This document shows positions 32,176-41,360 of a stretch of DNA of 64,000 nucleotides, piece by piece. Both the position numbers and the translations under genes were made by a program. The notes below the pieces were generated by a model that was given only the letters and a program-made list of their open reading frames with translations, was not told the DNA's origin and did not search any database. Source of the stretch: Sphingomonas sp. PP-CE-1G-424. GTDB lineage: Bacteria; Pseudomonadota; Alphaproteobacteria; Sphingomonadales; Sphingomonadaceae. The DNA lies in contig NZ_SLXW01000003.1 in assembly GCF_004341085.1 (NCBI RefSeq), forward strand, positions 248,001 through 312,000, in the 5' to 3' direction. Within the stretch, counting starts at the first letter, position 1. Each line of letters begins with the position of its first letter.

Positions 32176-34505
32176 GCATCGTCGATACCGTCAAGCAGAC
32201 CGCGCAGGGTCTGGTGCAGGGTGCGGTCAGCAAATTGGTCCCGCTCGCGCCGGACAGCTGGGTTCCCGGCGGCGTTCCCGATCCGCTGATCGCGCGTCAG
32301 CACGGCCTGATCGGTACATCGGTGTCGCGACTGGATGGTCCGTTGAAGGTGAAGGGCGCGGCGCGGTTCGCGGCCGAATTCGCGCTCGACGACATGGTCT
32401 ATGCCGCGCTGGCGTTCGCGACGATCCCGCGCGGGCGCATCGCGACGCTCGACGTGGCGGCGGCCGAGGCTTCGGCTGGCGTCGTCGCGGTGATGACGTA
32501 TCGCAATGCGCCGCGGATGAACCAGCCCGCGGTGTTCGGGTCTGGGCCGACCGCGGCGGCGCCGGCCGACCTGCCGATCATGCAGGACGATCGCGTCGCC
32601 TGGAACGGGCAGCCGATCGCGGTGGTCCTGGCCGAAACCCAGGAACAGGCCGACCACGCCGCGTCGCTGATCGTCGCGACCTACGTCGCAGAGGCATCGA
32701 TCACGTCGTTTGCGGCGGCAAAGGCCAAGGGCGCCGAGCCGGCAACCTTCATGGGCCAACCGCTGTCGAACACAATCGGCGATGCCGACGCCATGCTGGC
32801 CGCGGCGCCGCACAAAGTCGACCAGGTTTATCGAACGCCGCGGCATAACCACAACGCGATCGAGCCCCACGCCGCGACGATTGCCTGGGTGGGGGACGAG
32901 CTGATCATCCACGACGCCAGCCAGTTGGTGACGATGGCGGCGGCGACGATCGCGGACGTGTTCGACCTGAAGGCCGAGCAGGTCCGCGTGACCTCGCCGT
33001 ATGTCGGTGGGGGATTTGGCGGCAAGTGCCTGTGGGATCACCAGATCCTCGGCGCCGCGGCGGCCAGGCTGGTCGGGCGTCCGGTCCGGATTACGCTCAC
33101 GCGCGAGGGCGTCTACCGCGGCGTTGGCGGACGTACGCTGACCGAGCAGCGCGTCGCGATCGGTGCGGATGCGGATGGCCATTTCCATGCGCTGATCCAC
33201 GCCGGGACCACCGCGGATACGCCGCACAACCATATGCCCGAACCGTTCATTCTCGGCACGCGCGCGGGCTATGCCGCGGACAGCATCAAGCTGTCGGTCG
33301 ACGTCGTGAAGATCGACATGCTCGCCAACACGTTCATGCGCGCGCCCGGTGAATCGGTCGGGACGTTCGCGCTGGAATCGGCGATCGACGAACTCACGGT
33401 CGAGCTCGGCATCGATCCGATCGACCTGCGTCTGCGCAACGAGCCGGAGGTGGATCCGACGTCGGGCCTGCCGTTCTCGTCGCGGCACATCGTCGAGGCG
33501 TGGCGTGCTGGGGCGGATGCGTTCGGCTGGGCCGCCCGTGCGCTGCCCGGCGCGCGACGCGAGGGCGAATGGCTGATCGGGATGGGCTGCGCGACCGGGA
33601 CCTATCCCTATTACCGGATGCCGGGAGCGGCAGCGCGGATCACGCTCGACCGCGCGGGCAAGGCGCTGGTCGAAGTCGCCGCGCACGAAATGGGGATGGG
33701 AACGTCGACCACCACGACGATGGTCGCCGCGGAACGGCTCGGGCTGCCGCTCGATGCGGTCGAGGTTCGCTATGGCGATTCGATCATTCCCGGGTCGATC
33801 CTCGCGGGTGGATCGCAGCAGACGGCCGCGATCGGCGGCGCGGTGATCGCCGCGCATAACGCGCTGGTAGCGGAATTGTTGAAACTCGCCGGCAACGATT
33901 CACCGCTTGCCGGACTTTCGCCGGACGAGGTCGGCAGCGAGGATGGCGGCCTCGCCAAGCTGGACGATCCGACCCGGCGCGAGTCCTACGCCTCGATCCT
34001 CGGCCGGGCGCAGCGCGATGCGGTGACCGTCTCGGCCGAAGGATCGCCGCCGCTCGAACAGATGCACTGGTCGATGCACTCGCACAGCGCGATCTTCTGC
34101 GAGGTCCGCGTCAACGCGGTGACGGGGGAGGTGCGCGTCAGCCGCTTCTTGGGATCGTTCGACTGCGGCCGGATCCTCAATCCGAAAACCGCGCGCAGCC
34201 AGTTCCGCGGCGGCATGATCATGGGCCTTGGCCTAGCGCTGATGGAGGAGACCGAATTCGACGAGCGCAACGGCCGGATCATGAACCCCAGTCTCGCCGA
34301 ATATCACATTCCGGTGCATCTCGACGTGCCCGAGATCGAGGTGATCTGGACCGACATCGCCGACCCGCACACGCCGATGGGCGCGCACGGGATCGGCGAG
34401 ATCGGCATCACCGGGGTGGCTGCTGCGGTCGCGAATGCGGTCTATAACGCGACCGGAACGCGGGTCCGCGATCTGCCGATCACGTTGGATAAGTTGCTGG
34501 TCTGA
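32172..34505 (+). CDS. paoC: aldehyde oxidoreductase molybdenum subunit (PaoC/YagR type)
   Basis: A 777-residue subunit of the molybdopterin cytosine dinucleotide-binding family. Motifs include YVGGGFGGK, MRAPGES and, near the C-terminus, GIGEIGITG with the base catalyst at about E743. It oxidises aldehydes to acids, probably aromatic ones, passing electrons to PaoA and PaoB. The ATG at 32172 is chosen for the four-base overlap with paoB. A PaoD/XdhC-type cofactor insertion gene is not adjacent and must be elsewhere. Confidence 0.93.
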   Translation: MSIVDTVKQTAQGLVQGAVSKLVPLAPDSWVPGGVPDPLIARQHGLIGTSVSRLDGPLKVKGAARFAAEFALDDMVYAALAFATIPRGRIATLDVAAAEASAGVVAVMTYRNAPRMNQPAVFGSGPTAAAPADLPIMQDDRVAWNGQPIAVVLAETQEQADHAASLIVATYVAEASITSFAAAKAKGAEPATFMGQPLSNTIGDADAMLAAAPHKVDQVYRTPRHNHNAIEPHAATIAWVGDELIIHDASQLVTMAAATIADVFDLKAEQVRVTSPYVGGGFGGKCLWDHQILGAAAARLVGRPVRITLTREGVYRGVGGRTLTEQRVAIGADADGHFHALIHAGTTADTPHNHMPEPFILGTRAGYAADSIKLSVDVVKIDMLANTFMRAPGESVGTFALESAIDELTVELGIDPIDLRLRNEPEVDPTSGLPFSSRHIVEAWRAGADAFGWAARALPGARREGEWLIGMGCATGTYPYYRMPGAAARITLDRAGKALVEVAAHEMGMGTSTTTTMVAAERLGLPLDAVEVRYGDSIIPGSILAGGSQQTAAIGGAVIAAHNALVAELLKLAGNDSPLAGLSPDEVGSEDGGLAKLDDPTRRESYASILGRAQRDAVTVSAEGSPPLEQMHWSMHSHSAIFCEVRVNAVTGEVRVSRFLGSFDCGRILNPKTARSQFRGGMIMGLGLALMEETEFDERNGRIMNPSLAEYHIPVHLDVPEIEVIWTDIADPHTPMGAHGIGEIGITGVAAAVANAVYNATGTRVRDLPITLDKLLV

Positions 34506-34537
34506 AACCTATCGGCGCTATTGGAAATGCTACGGAC

Positions 34538-34575
34538 AACCGGCCGTCCAATGTCTCGCGCGACGACCGGTTTTT
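34538..34575 (+). terminator. possible terminator after paoC
   Basis: AACCGG and CCGGTT arms with an extra GTC/GAC pairing, then TTTTT. The stem is short and interrupted, but the T-run is clear and it lies 33 bases after the paoC stop, convergent with the MFS gene. Confidence 0.45.
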
Positions 34576-34602
34576 CGTAGAGGGTTCAGTCGGCTGGTCC
34601 GA

Positions 34603-35868
34603 TCAACCTCGCTTTTTTGTTTCCGGCATTGCGACCAAATACAGTGCCAGACCGAGCCCGGCGACGACCGCCAGCGTGAGGAAACCGGCGGTATAGCCAG
34701 CGCCGACGATGATCGCGCCAGCTAGTGAGGCCGACAGCGCTGCGCCGAGGCCTTGTGCGCTCGCGACCGCGCCCTGGCTGACGTTGAAGCGCCCGGTGCC
34801 CTTGGTCAGGTCGGCGATCACCACCGGGAACAACGCGCCGAAGATGCCGGCGCCAATGCCGTCTAGCGCCTGGACCCCGACCAGCCACCACGGGTCGTTC
34901 GACACGGTGTACAGCGCACCGCGTGCAGCGAGGAACGCGAAGGCGACGAGGAAGAGCGGCTTGGTGCCCCATTTTTCGGTGTTGCGACCGACGACGATCG
35001 CAACCGGTACCATCACCAACTGCGCGGCGACGATGCAGGCGGCGGTCAGCGATGTCGCCTGGTCCTTGCCGACCGTGCGCGACAGAAGCTGGCTGACCGA
35101 GGTCAGCATCGCGGCATTGGCGAGATGGAACAGGAATGCGGTCACCGCGAAGATCATCAGCGGCTTGTTCTCGATCAGCGCCTTCCAGCCGCTCGGCTGC
35201 TCGCAATCCTCGTCCGGTTCGCAGTCGAGACCCCGCGCGACCGCGTTGTCGATCGCGCCGTTGTCGATCCGCGACGCGGTGACGATGCTCGCGACGGTCA
35301 GGCCACCCATCAGCCAGAACACGACGACGGGGCCGAACTTCCACGCCAACACGCCAGCCAGGGCGGCGGATACCGCGTTGCCCGCATGATTGAAGGCTTC
35401 GTTCCGCCCGACGCGCTTGGCGAAGAGCTTGGGTCCGACCAGCCCAAGCGTGATCGCCGAGATTGCGGGCGCGAACACGGCGCCGGCGACCGCGGCGACC
35501 GACTGGGTGATGGCGACGACCGTGAAACCCGTGACGATCGGCAGCGAGATGCTGCTGAGCGTGACCAGCAACGCGGCGACCATGACGATCCGCGGCTTGT
35601 TTCTGGTGCGATCGATCAGGCTGCCCGCGGGCGTCTGAGAGATCAGACCGACGATCCCGGCGATCGTCAGGACTGCGCCCACGGTTGCCTCGTTCCAGCC
35701 ATGCGCGGGCCCGCGGACCGCGAGCAGGTAGATGGCGAGATATGGTCCAAGCCCGTCGCGCACGTCGGCGAGGAAGAAGTTCAGCGCATCGAGCGTCCTG
35801 GTCGGGACGGATGTGCCGCCTGGTTCATCCCGCGTGTCCGTTGCGGAAGGCGCATCCGTCATAGCCAT
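34603..35868 (-). CDS. MFS transporter
   Basis: A 421-residue protein with about twelve membrane segments. The start at ATG 35868 has AGGAA eight bases before it. Features include the helix 2-3 loop SLIDRTRNKPR, which fits the MFS motif A pattern, and a cytosolic central loop with DCEPDEDCEQPSG that is unusually acidic and has two Cys. The substrate is not evident. It is on the opposite strand to paoABC, is read away from it, and has its own upstream region; nothing ties it to the oxidoreductase. Confidence 0.85.
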   Translation of the reverse strand: MAMTDAPSATDTRDEPGGTSVPTRTLDALNFFLADVRDGLGPYLAIYLLAVRGPAHGWNEATVGAVLTIAGIVGLISQTPAGSLIDRTRNKPRIVMVAALLVTLSSISLPIVTGFTVVAITQSVAAVAGAVFAPAISAITLGLVGPKLFAKRVGRNEAFNHAGNAVSAALAGVLAWKFGPVVVFWLMGGLTVASIVTASRIDNGAIDNAVARGLDCEPDEDCEQPSGWKALIENKPLMIFAVTAFLFHLANAAMLTSVSQLLSRTVGKDQATSLTAACIVAAQLVMVPVAIVVGRNTEKWGTKPLFLVAFAFLAARGALYTVSNDPWWLVGVQALDGIGAGIFGALFPVVIADLTKGTGRFNVSQGAVASAQGLGAALSASLAGAIIVGAGYTAGFLTLAVVAGLGLALYLVAMPETKKRG

Positions 35869-35961
35869 GAGAATTCCTGAAACTTGCTGTCGAGCGCCCG
35901 ACATTGTCCGCGAACCGGCCGTCGTCGGATCGCTAATCGATCGACGCCTGGAAAGTTTCGA

Positions 35962-35977
35962 CGATTGTATAATATCG
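35962..35977. promoter_or_regulatory. palindromic promoter-like element before MFS gene
   Basis: CGAT-TG-TATA-AT-ATCG: 12 of 16 positions are self-complementary. It lies 94 bases before the MFS start and on that strand reads GATATTATACAATC, sharing TATTATAC with the sites near 6727 and 40301. Confidence 0.4.
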
Positions 35978-36057
35978 AGCCTGTAATTTAGGTAATGATC
36001 TCATGACCTAAACTGAAACTGAACGGCGCCGTCGCCTTCGGGGCGCACCGGGACCGA

Positions 36058-37650
36058 TTATTGCGTGCCGGTCATCGCCGCGAAATTGTGCGAGCCGCTA
36101 CCGGTTGCAAGCAGGTCCGGGCGGGCGGTGATCGGAGTCGCGCGAACCGCGATCAGGGTCGCGCCGGGACCGATCGCGAACCGGGTTCTGCGCTGGAGAT
36201 ACCCAGGCGTCTCGACCGCCTGTGTCAGGACGATGCTGTGTGGGTAGGCCAGCCGCCGTCGTTCGCCGACGACCACCACGCCACGGATCCCGAGGCGGTC
36301 CAGCGTGGCCGCTGCGTCGCGTGGGGTTCGCGCGGTCAGGACATAGCCGCGGCCCATGAAGTCGCTGGTCGATAGCCACTGCGAGGCCCTGGCCACCCAG
36401 ATCTGCCGTCGGCCACAATCGGCATAGGCGGCCGCAGCGATCACCGCGCCTTCGCCGCCGGCGCGACCGTCGACCAGCCAGAGACCGGGCGTGTCGACCA
36501 TGGTCCGCGCGATCGATGGCGCGCCGAGATCGGGCTTGGCGGTCAACTGGGCCAGCGCGACCGCGGGGACGACAAGCACACCGACGGTGCACGCGACCGC
36601 TGCAGCACGGTAGACCGCGCCGAGGCGCCACAGCGTTAGAATGCCGAGCGCGACGAGGATGGCGCACCATGGCAGCAACGGCAGGATGTAGCGGTCGACC
36701 AACGCGACCGGGATGGCGGCCTGGAAGATCAAGGTGGCGAGGATCATCGCGACCGACAGCCTGACGACCGGGCCTGCGCGGCCGTCGCGCCACCCCCAGA
36801 TCGTTCCGATCAGGAGGAGGAGGATCCCGCTCCAGCCGATATTGGCGCGCACCGCCTGAAGATTGGTGACGAACGAGTCCCAGGCATAGGCGAGACCCGG
36901 GGCATAGTTGAAGCCCCCCGCCGAAATCCTGAACGAGATCAGATACCATGGCAGGATCAGCACGCCGGTCACCGCCCCGGCAACCCACAGTTTGCGGTCG
37001 CGCAGCAGATTCCAGCGGCCCGACAGGACGATGTCGATCGCGGGGACGAGGACGATAAGCAGGCCGTTGCCCTTCACCAGTGTCGCGAATACGGCAAGCG
37101 CAGAGAACAGCGCGAAACGCCACCATGACGGGGTCTCGGCCGCAGCCAGCCAGACGATGCCGGCGAGTCCGACGACCAAGGTAACTGGCTGGTCGAGCAG
37201 GAAATAGCGCGCGCTCTCGACCTCCAGCGGAAGGAGCAGCACGACGAATGCTGCGGCAATCGCCAGACGCGGCGCGCCGGTGCGGAACAGGCCCCAGCCC
37301 ACGAGCGACGCCGGCAGCCCGGCGATGAACGCGCTGAGGATCGCGGCGGCGAAAGGCGGGGGGCGCAGTACCGCGAACAGCGGCGCGAGCAGCGCGTACC
37401 AGCCGGGGGGCCAGTGGCCGATCGAGAGCTTTGGAAAGTGCGCGTAGAAATCCTGCGCGAACGTCATCGGCGAGGGTAGCCCGGCGCGCAACCAGTCGCC
37501 GATGAACAGCGTGTTGATATAATGCGAGGACTCATCGGGATCGATGAAGCTCGCCGAAAGCCCGCCCGTCAGCGCAGCGAGCGCCAGCGCCGCCAGCCCA
37601 AGCAGTGGCGCGAGTGCGATCGTTCGCGTGACGGCCCCCCGGTTGGTCAT
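36058..37650 (-). CDS. GT39/ArnT-like polytopic membrane glycosyltransferase
   Basis: A 530-residue protein with about ten or eleven membrane helices in the first 380 residues and a soluble C-terminal part. The first periplasmic loop contains IDPDESSHY (D37, D39, E40), the acidic motif that GT-C enzymes of the PMT/ArnT group use to bind the metal and lipid-phosphate donor. A later loop has HWPPGWYALLAPLF. It probably moves a sugar from a polyprenyl-phosphate carrier onto a lipid or protein outside the cytoplasmic membrane. The acceptor is unknown; no sugar-lipid gene is adjacent. It follows a receptor gene and a stem-loop on the same strand. Confidence 0.82.
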   Translation of the reverse strand: MTNRGAVTRTIALAPLLGLAALALAALTGGLSASFIDPDESSHYINTLFIGDWLRAGLPSPMTFAQDFYAHFPKLSIGHWPPGWYALLAPLFAVLRPPPFAAAILSAFIAGLPASLVGWGLFRTGAPRLAIAAAFVVLLLPLEVESARYFLLDQPVTLVVGLAGIVWLAAAETPSWWRFALFSALAVFATLVKGNGLLIVLVPAIDIVLSGRWNLLRDRKLWVAGAVTGVLILPWYLISFRISAGGFNYAPGLAYAWDSFVTNLQAVRANIGWSGILLLLIGTIWGWRDGRAGPVVRLSVAMILATLIFQAAIPVALVDRYILPLLPWCAILVALGILTLWRLGAVYRAAAVACTVGVLVVPAVALAQLTAKPDLGAPSIARTMVDTPGLWLVDGRAGGEGAVIAAAAYADCGRRQIWVARASQWLSTSDFMGRGYVLTARTPRDAAATLDRLGIRGVVVVGERRRLAYPHSIVLTQAVETPGYLQRRTRFAIGPGATLIAVRATPITARPDLLATGSGSHNFAAMTGTQ

Positions 37651-37721
37651 CGCGCAAAACTAGCCGACCGGGCGCCCGAAAACCATGATCATTCGGTACC
37701 ATCGCGCGGACGGGGCCGGGT

Positions 37722-37762
37722 GGACCGAAGCCGATGCCTTGGGAGGCAAAGGACTTCGGTCC
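37722..37762 (-). terminator. stem-loop downstream of receptor gene
   Basis: GGACCGAAG and CTTCGGTCC form a perfect 9-bp stem around a loop that itself contains a small GCCT/AGGC hairpin. It lies 18 bases after the receptor stop (37780, minus strand). No T-run follows; it may end or protect the receptor mRNA. Confidence 0.55.
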
Positions 37763-37779
37763 GAGGACCTAACGGCGGG

Positions 37780-40212
37780 TCAGAACGCGCCGGACAGCGT
37801 GAAGAACACCTGCCGCGGCGGCGTCGCATAGCTGTTGTAGGTCGTGCTCGCCGCGCCGACGACGACTTCGTAGATGCCCTTGCGGTTGGTCAGATTGGTG
37901 ACGTTGACCGAAAACCGCGTGTTCTTCAGGCCGAGACCGCCGATCGGTGGCAGCGCGTACCCGGCCTGCGCGCTGAGCAGGACGCGGCCCGGCACCGACT
38001 GATCGTTGGTGTAAGTGGCGAAGCGCCGGCCGACGAAATCGCCGATCACCTGGACGTCGAACGGGCCGGCGTTCGCGCTGGCGACGACCTTGTTGAGCCA
38101 TTTGGCGGTGTTGGGGACGTATTTGCCCGCCGTCGGGACCGTCGCGGTGCCGCTGGTGTAGTTGTCGTCGTATTTCGAGCTGTTGTACGACAGCGCGTCG
38201 TAGAGCGAGAAGTGCGGACCGAACCGTACCGTCGTGGCGAAATCGACGCCGTTGGTCGTGACCCCGCCGACGTTCTGCAGGATCGATACGCCGCCGACGA
38301 CCGACGCGATCACCGGCGTCGCGCTGATCTGCAACAGGCGGTTGCTGAAGTCGACGTGGTAGTAGTTCACCTGGCCTTCGATCGCGGTGATCGGGCCGAG
38401 CGACACTTGGCGATGCGAGCGGACGCCCGCCTCGTAGGTCCACGAGCTTTCGGGCGATGTTTCGGCCTTCAGCTGGTCGAACGCCTGTTGGCTGCCGAGA
38501 TTATACGGCGACAGCCCGGCGGCGACCGACGTCTGGAACTGACGGACGTTCTTCTGCACGTTGGCGAACAGCTGTTCCGACGACGTCACGTCCCAGGTCC
38601 CACCGACCGCGGGCAGGAACCATTTCTTGGTGCTGATCTTGCCTTCGGGCAGGCCGGTCGAGGCGCCCGACAACGCGCCCGGCAGCGGCTGGACCGGTAC
38701 TGCGCCATTGGCGAACTGCAGGCTGGACTTGAAGCCCGCCTCCAGCGTGACTGCGGGCGTGACGTGCCAGCGATCCTGAAGGTGGAACTGGACGATATCG
38801 ACATCGACGTCGCTGCCATATTGGGTCAGGCGGCGCAGTGCGGGGTCGGCGCGGACATAGGGCGTCGAGGGATTGTCGACCGGAAACGCGTACCAGCGGC
38901 GCCGGACTGTGTTGGCGTTGTGCTCGTACCAGCCGCCCAGCTCGATCTCGTGATTGCCCGCGTCGATCGCGAGCCGCGACAACAGGCCTTCGCGGTCGAC
39001 GGTGTATTCGGTTGTCCGCAGCGCATAGCCCGAATTGCCGAACACCTGTTTCAGGTTCTGGCCGGGATAATAGATGCGGAACAGCGCGGGCAGACCCGCC
39101 ACCGTGATCGGCCCGGCAATCTGCCCTTCGCCGTCGTCGTGATGATAATAGACCTGGTTCGAGAACGTCACCGCATCCGAGAAGCGGTAATCGAGCTTCA
39201 CATAGCCCAGATAGTCCTTGCGCTGCGCATCGCCGTAATAGTTCAGGTAATTGGCCGGTGCGTTGGCGGGGACGTTGCCGTTGGCATCCAGATAGGCGAG
39301 CGCCGCGCCGAAGTTCGGATAGAGCAGGCTGCGATAATAGGGCTCGATCCCGCCGGCATTGTGCGCGACCGAATCCTGGTTCGGCTCCTGCTTGTCGGAA
39401 AAGGCGAAATAGCCGGTCAGTGTGACGTGACTGTCCTTGTGGACGAACTTTGCGTTGACCTGATAACCGCCCTGTTTCGCGTCGAACTCCCACGCGCGCG
39501 CCTTCTGGCGGACCGCGGACACATAGCCGCTGTTGGTGCCGCCAAGGCCTTCGAATTCGCCGCTGTCGACCCGCAGATAGCTGCGTTGCGCATTGTAGCT
39601 GCCGAGCGTCTGCGCGAACCGGAGGCCGAGATCGCGCGCGGGATCGCTCGTGAACGTCTCGACCGCGCCGCCGAGATTGCTGGCCGACGCCGTGCCGAGA
39701 TCGGCGGCACCCGACGACAGGCGGACCTGGCCGACATTCTCGCTGATCACCGCGCGCTGCGGCGAGAGGCCGTTGAAATTGCCGTAGGATTGATCGCCCA
39801 AAGGCACGCCGTCGAGCGTGAAGCCGAGCTGGTTCTGGTTGAACCCGTGGACGACCAGCGAGATGTTCTGCTCGTTGTTGCCCCACGGGTCGGCGGTTTC
39901 GAACTGGACGCCGGGCAGCGTCTGGATCGCCTTGACCGGACTGACGCCCGGCATGGTCTTCTGCATCTCGACGCCCGACAGCGCGACCGACGACCGCGTC
40001 GTGCGGCTGGCGGTCACCATGATCGTGCCGTCTGCGGTCGCCTCGCGTGGCGTGTCTTGGGTCGCGTTGGCGGGCGCGGCATCGGCGCTGGCCTCACCGT
40101 TTGCTTGCACGGATGCAGTCTGGGCGATCGACGGCGTTGCGCAGGCCATGATCCCGATCGTCGCCGACGACAGAAAAAGCGAAGCGCGATACACGCCCCG
40201 GAACTCGAACAT
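37780..40212 (-). CDS. TonB-dependent receptor
   Basis: An 810-residue receptor with a signal peptide (cleavage near residue 31, SIAQ) and the segment TIMVTASR at 63-70. The plug contains VVHGFNQNQLGFTLDGVPLG and GTASASNLGGAVETFT; the barrel ends in FFTLSGAF. It is divergent from the desaturase operon with 254 bases between the starts, a region that carries two dyads. That operon ends in a second receptor, so both could serve the same uptake task. The ligand is unknown. Confidence 0.93.
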   Translation of the reverse strand: MFEFRGVYRASLFLSSATIGIMACATPSIAQTASVQANGEASADAAPANATQDTPREATADGTIMVTASRTTRSSVALSGVEMQKTMPGVSPVKAIQTLPGVQFETADPWGNNEQNISLVVHGFNQNQLGFTLDGVPLGDQSYGNFNGLSPQRAVISENVGQVRLSSGAADLGTASASNLGGAVETFTSDPARDLGLRFAQTLGSYNAQRSYLRVDSGEFEGLGGTNSGYVSAVRQKARAWEFDAKQGGYQVNAKFVHKDSHVTLTGYFAFSDKQEPNQDSVAHNAGGIEPYYRSLLYPNFGAALAYLDANGNVPANAPANYLNYYGDAQRKDYLGYVKLDYRFSDAVTFSNQVYYHHDDGEGQIAGPITVAGLPALFRIYYPGQNLKQVFGNSGYALRTTEYTVDREGLLSRLAIDAGNHEIELGGWYEHNANTVRRRWYAFPVDNPSTPYVRADPALRRLTQYGSDVDVDIVQFHLQDRWHVTPAVTLEAGFKSSLQFANGAVPVQPLPGALSGASTGLPEGKISTKKWFLPAVGGTWDVTSSEQLFANVQKNVRQFQTSVAAGLSPYNLGSQQAFDQLKAETSPESSWTYEAGVRSHRQVSLGPITAIEGQVNYYHVDFSNRLLQISATPVIASVVGGVSILQNVGGVTTNGVDFATTVRFGPHFSLYDALSYNSSKYDDNYTSGTATVPTAGKYVPNTAKWLNKVVASANAGPFDVQVIGDFVGRRFATYTNDQSVPGRVLLSAQAGYALPPIGGLGLKNTRFSVNVTNLTNRKGIYEVVVGAASTTYNSYATPPRQVFFTLSGAF

Positions 40213-40300
40213 TGCAGATCCCCTTGTCGCCGCCCAACCGCGGCCTGAGGGCGGCCACTACGGAGCGTCCGCGACACGTCGGTGTCGGTTCGATTACACA

Positions 40301-40308
40301 TATTATAC
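40301..40308. promoter_or_regulatory. TATTATAC element in divergent region
   Basis: TATTATAC lies in CGATTACACATATTATACAG, 89 bases before the receptor start on the minus strand, in the sole AT-rich part of this region. Similar cores lie near 6729, 24163 and 35966. It is either a common operator core or simply a -10-like element. Confidence 0.35.
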
Positions 40309-40375
40309 AGTTGAGGCGGCAGGCCGCGCGGTGGGATCGGGCGTGCGACGATCCCGATCAGCCGTCGTTGTGGCC

Positions 40376-40397
40376 CCACCAACAAAAGCTTTGGTGG
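40376..40397. promoter_or_regulatory. 7-bp dyad CCACCAA / TTGGTGG upstream of desaturase operon
   Basis: Perfect 7-base arms with an 8-base spacer, 70 bases before the desaturase start at 40467. It could be an operator for the five-gene operon or a hairpin in its leader. Confidence 0.4.
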
Positions 40398-40466
40398 CAC
40401 AAAGGACAAAGACTTTCCAACGCCTATCGATCTGGGGGACATTGCTCGCGTAACCAGGAGGTGGCG

Positions 40467-41360
40467 ATGCCACGATCGATCGAGCGTTCGAATATCCAGT
40501 GGCCGACGGTTGCCGTGGCGGTTGCGATCTATGGCGGCTGGCTCGCCGCGACCGCGTGGCATGACGCGGTTCCTTGGCCCGTTCTGGTCGCGATCGGAGG
40601 GTGGCTGCTCGCGTGGCACGGGTCGTTGCAGCACGAGACGATCCATGGCCATCCGACGCGATACCCCCCGATCAACGCGGTGATCGGGTTCGTGCCGTTG
40701 TCGCTGTGGCTGCCGTATGGATCGTATTACCGGAGCCACCGCGCGCATCACGCCGCCGCGATCATCACCGATCCGTCGCACGATCCGGAATCGCGGTATC
40801 GCGCGCGCACCGACGGCCTGGCGGCGTTGCTCGGCCGGCTGCAATCGACGCTGGCGGGGCAGATGATCTTCGGGCCGCCGATCTCGGTCGTACGGTTTCT
40901 GCTCGGAGAGGGCCGGCGGGTGGCCCGCGAACCGGCGTGTGTCCTGCAGGATTGGGCGCCGCATCTGGCTGCGGTCGCGATCCTCGTCGTGTGGCTCGAT
41001 CATGTCGGGCTGGGGCTTGCGCGCTATATCCTGACGTTCGTCTATCCCGGGATGGCGCTGACGATGCTGCGGTCCTACGCCGAGCATCGCGCCGATCTGG
41101 CGAGCCCCGGCCGTGCGGCGAGCGTCGAACGCGGCGGTGTGCTGGGGCTGCTGTTCCTCAACAATAACCTGCACGCTGCACACCACGAATCGCCGTCGCT
41201 CGCCTGGTATAGGTTGCCGGAGTATCATGCGCGCAACCGGGCGCGGTTCGTCGATCTGGGGGCGCCGGTCTACCGCGGGTATGGCGAGATTGTCCGCCGG
41301 TTCGCGCTGCGGTCGCATGACGACATGATCCATCCGCGGCATAGGGGCACCCCGTCTTGA
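40467..41360 (+). CDS. membrane fatty acid desaturase family protein
   Basis: A 297-residue protein starting behind CCAGGAGGTGGCG. The three His boxes of membrane desaturases are present: H56-ETI-H60-G-H62, H91-RA-H94-H95, and NL-H236-AA-H239-H240, plus YAEHR (H207). Four or so membrane helices surround them. Members act on lipids or on small amphipathic molecules, and also include carotenoid and alkane enzymes. Context is unusual: it heads an operon of a PhnD-like protein, a serine acetyltransferase, a class I amidotransferase and a receptor, so a small-molecule substrate is more likely than bulk lipids. Confidence 0.86.
   Translation: MPRSIERSNIQWPTVAVAVAIYGGWLAATAWHDAVPWPVLVAIGGWLLAWHGSLQHETIHGHPTRYPPINAVIGFVPLSLWLPYGSYYRSHRAHHAAAIITDPSHDPESRYRARTDGLAALLGRLQSTLAGQMIFGPPISVVRFLLGEGRRVAREPACVLQDWAPHLAAVAILVVWLDHVGLGLARYILTFVYPGMALTMLRSYAEHRADLASPGRAASVERGGVLGLLFLNNNLHAAHHESPSLAWYRLPEYHARNRARFVDLGAPVYRGYGEIVRRFALRSHDDMIHPRHRGTPS

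Noticed and set aside
37522..40248. A 908-codon open frame on the plus strand opposite the receptor at 37780.
   Set aside because: Very rich in Arg, Asp, Glu and Gly, with no ribosome site or recognisable domain; it is the expected antisense shadow of a GC-rich gene.
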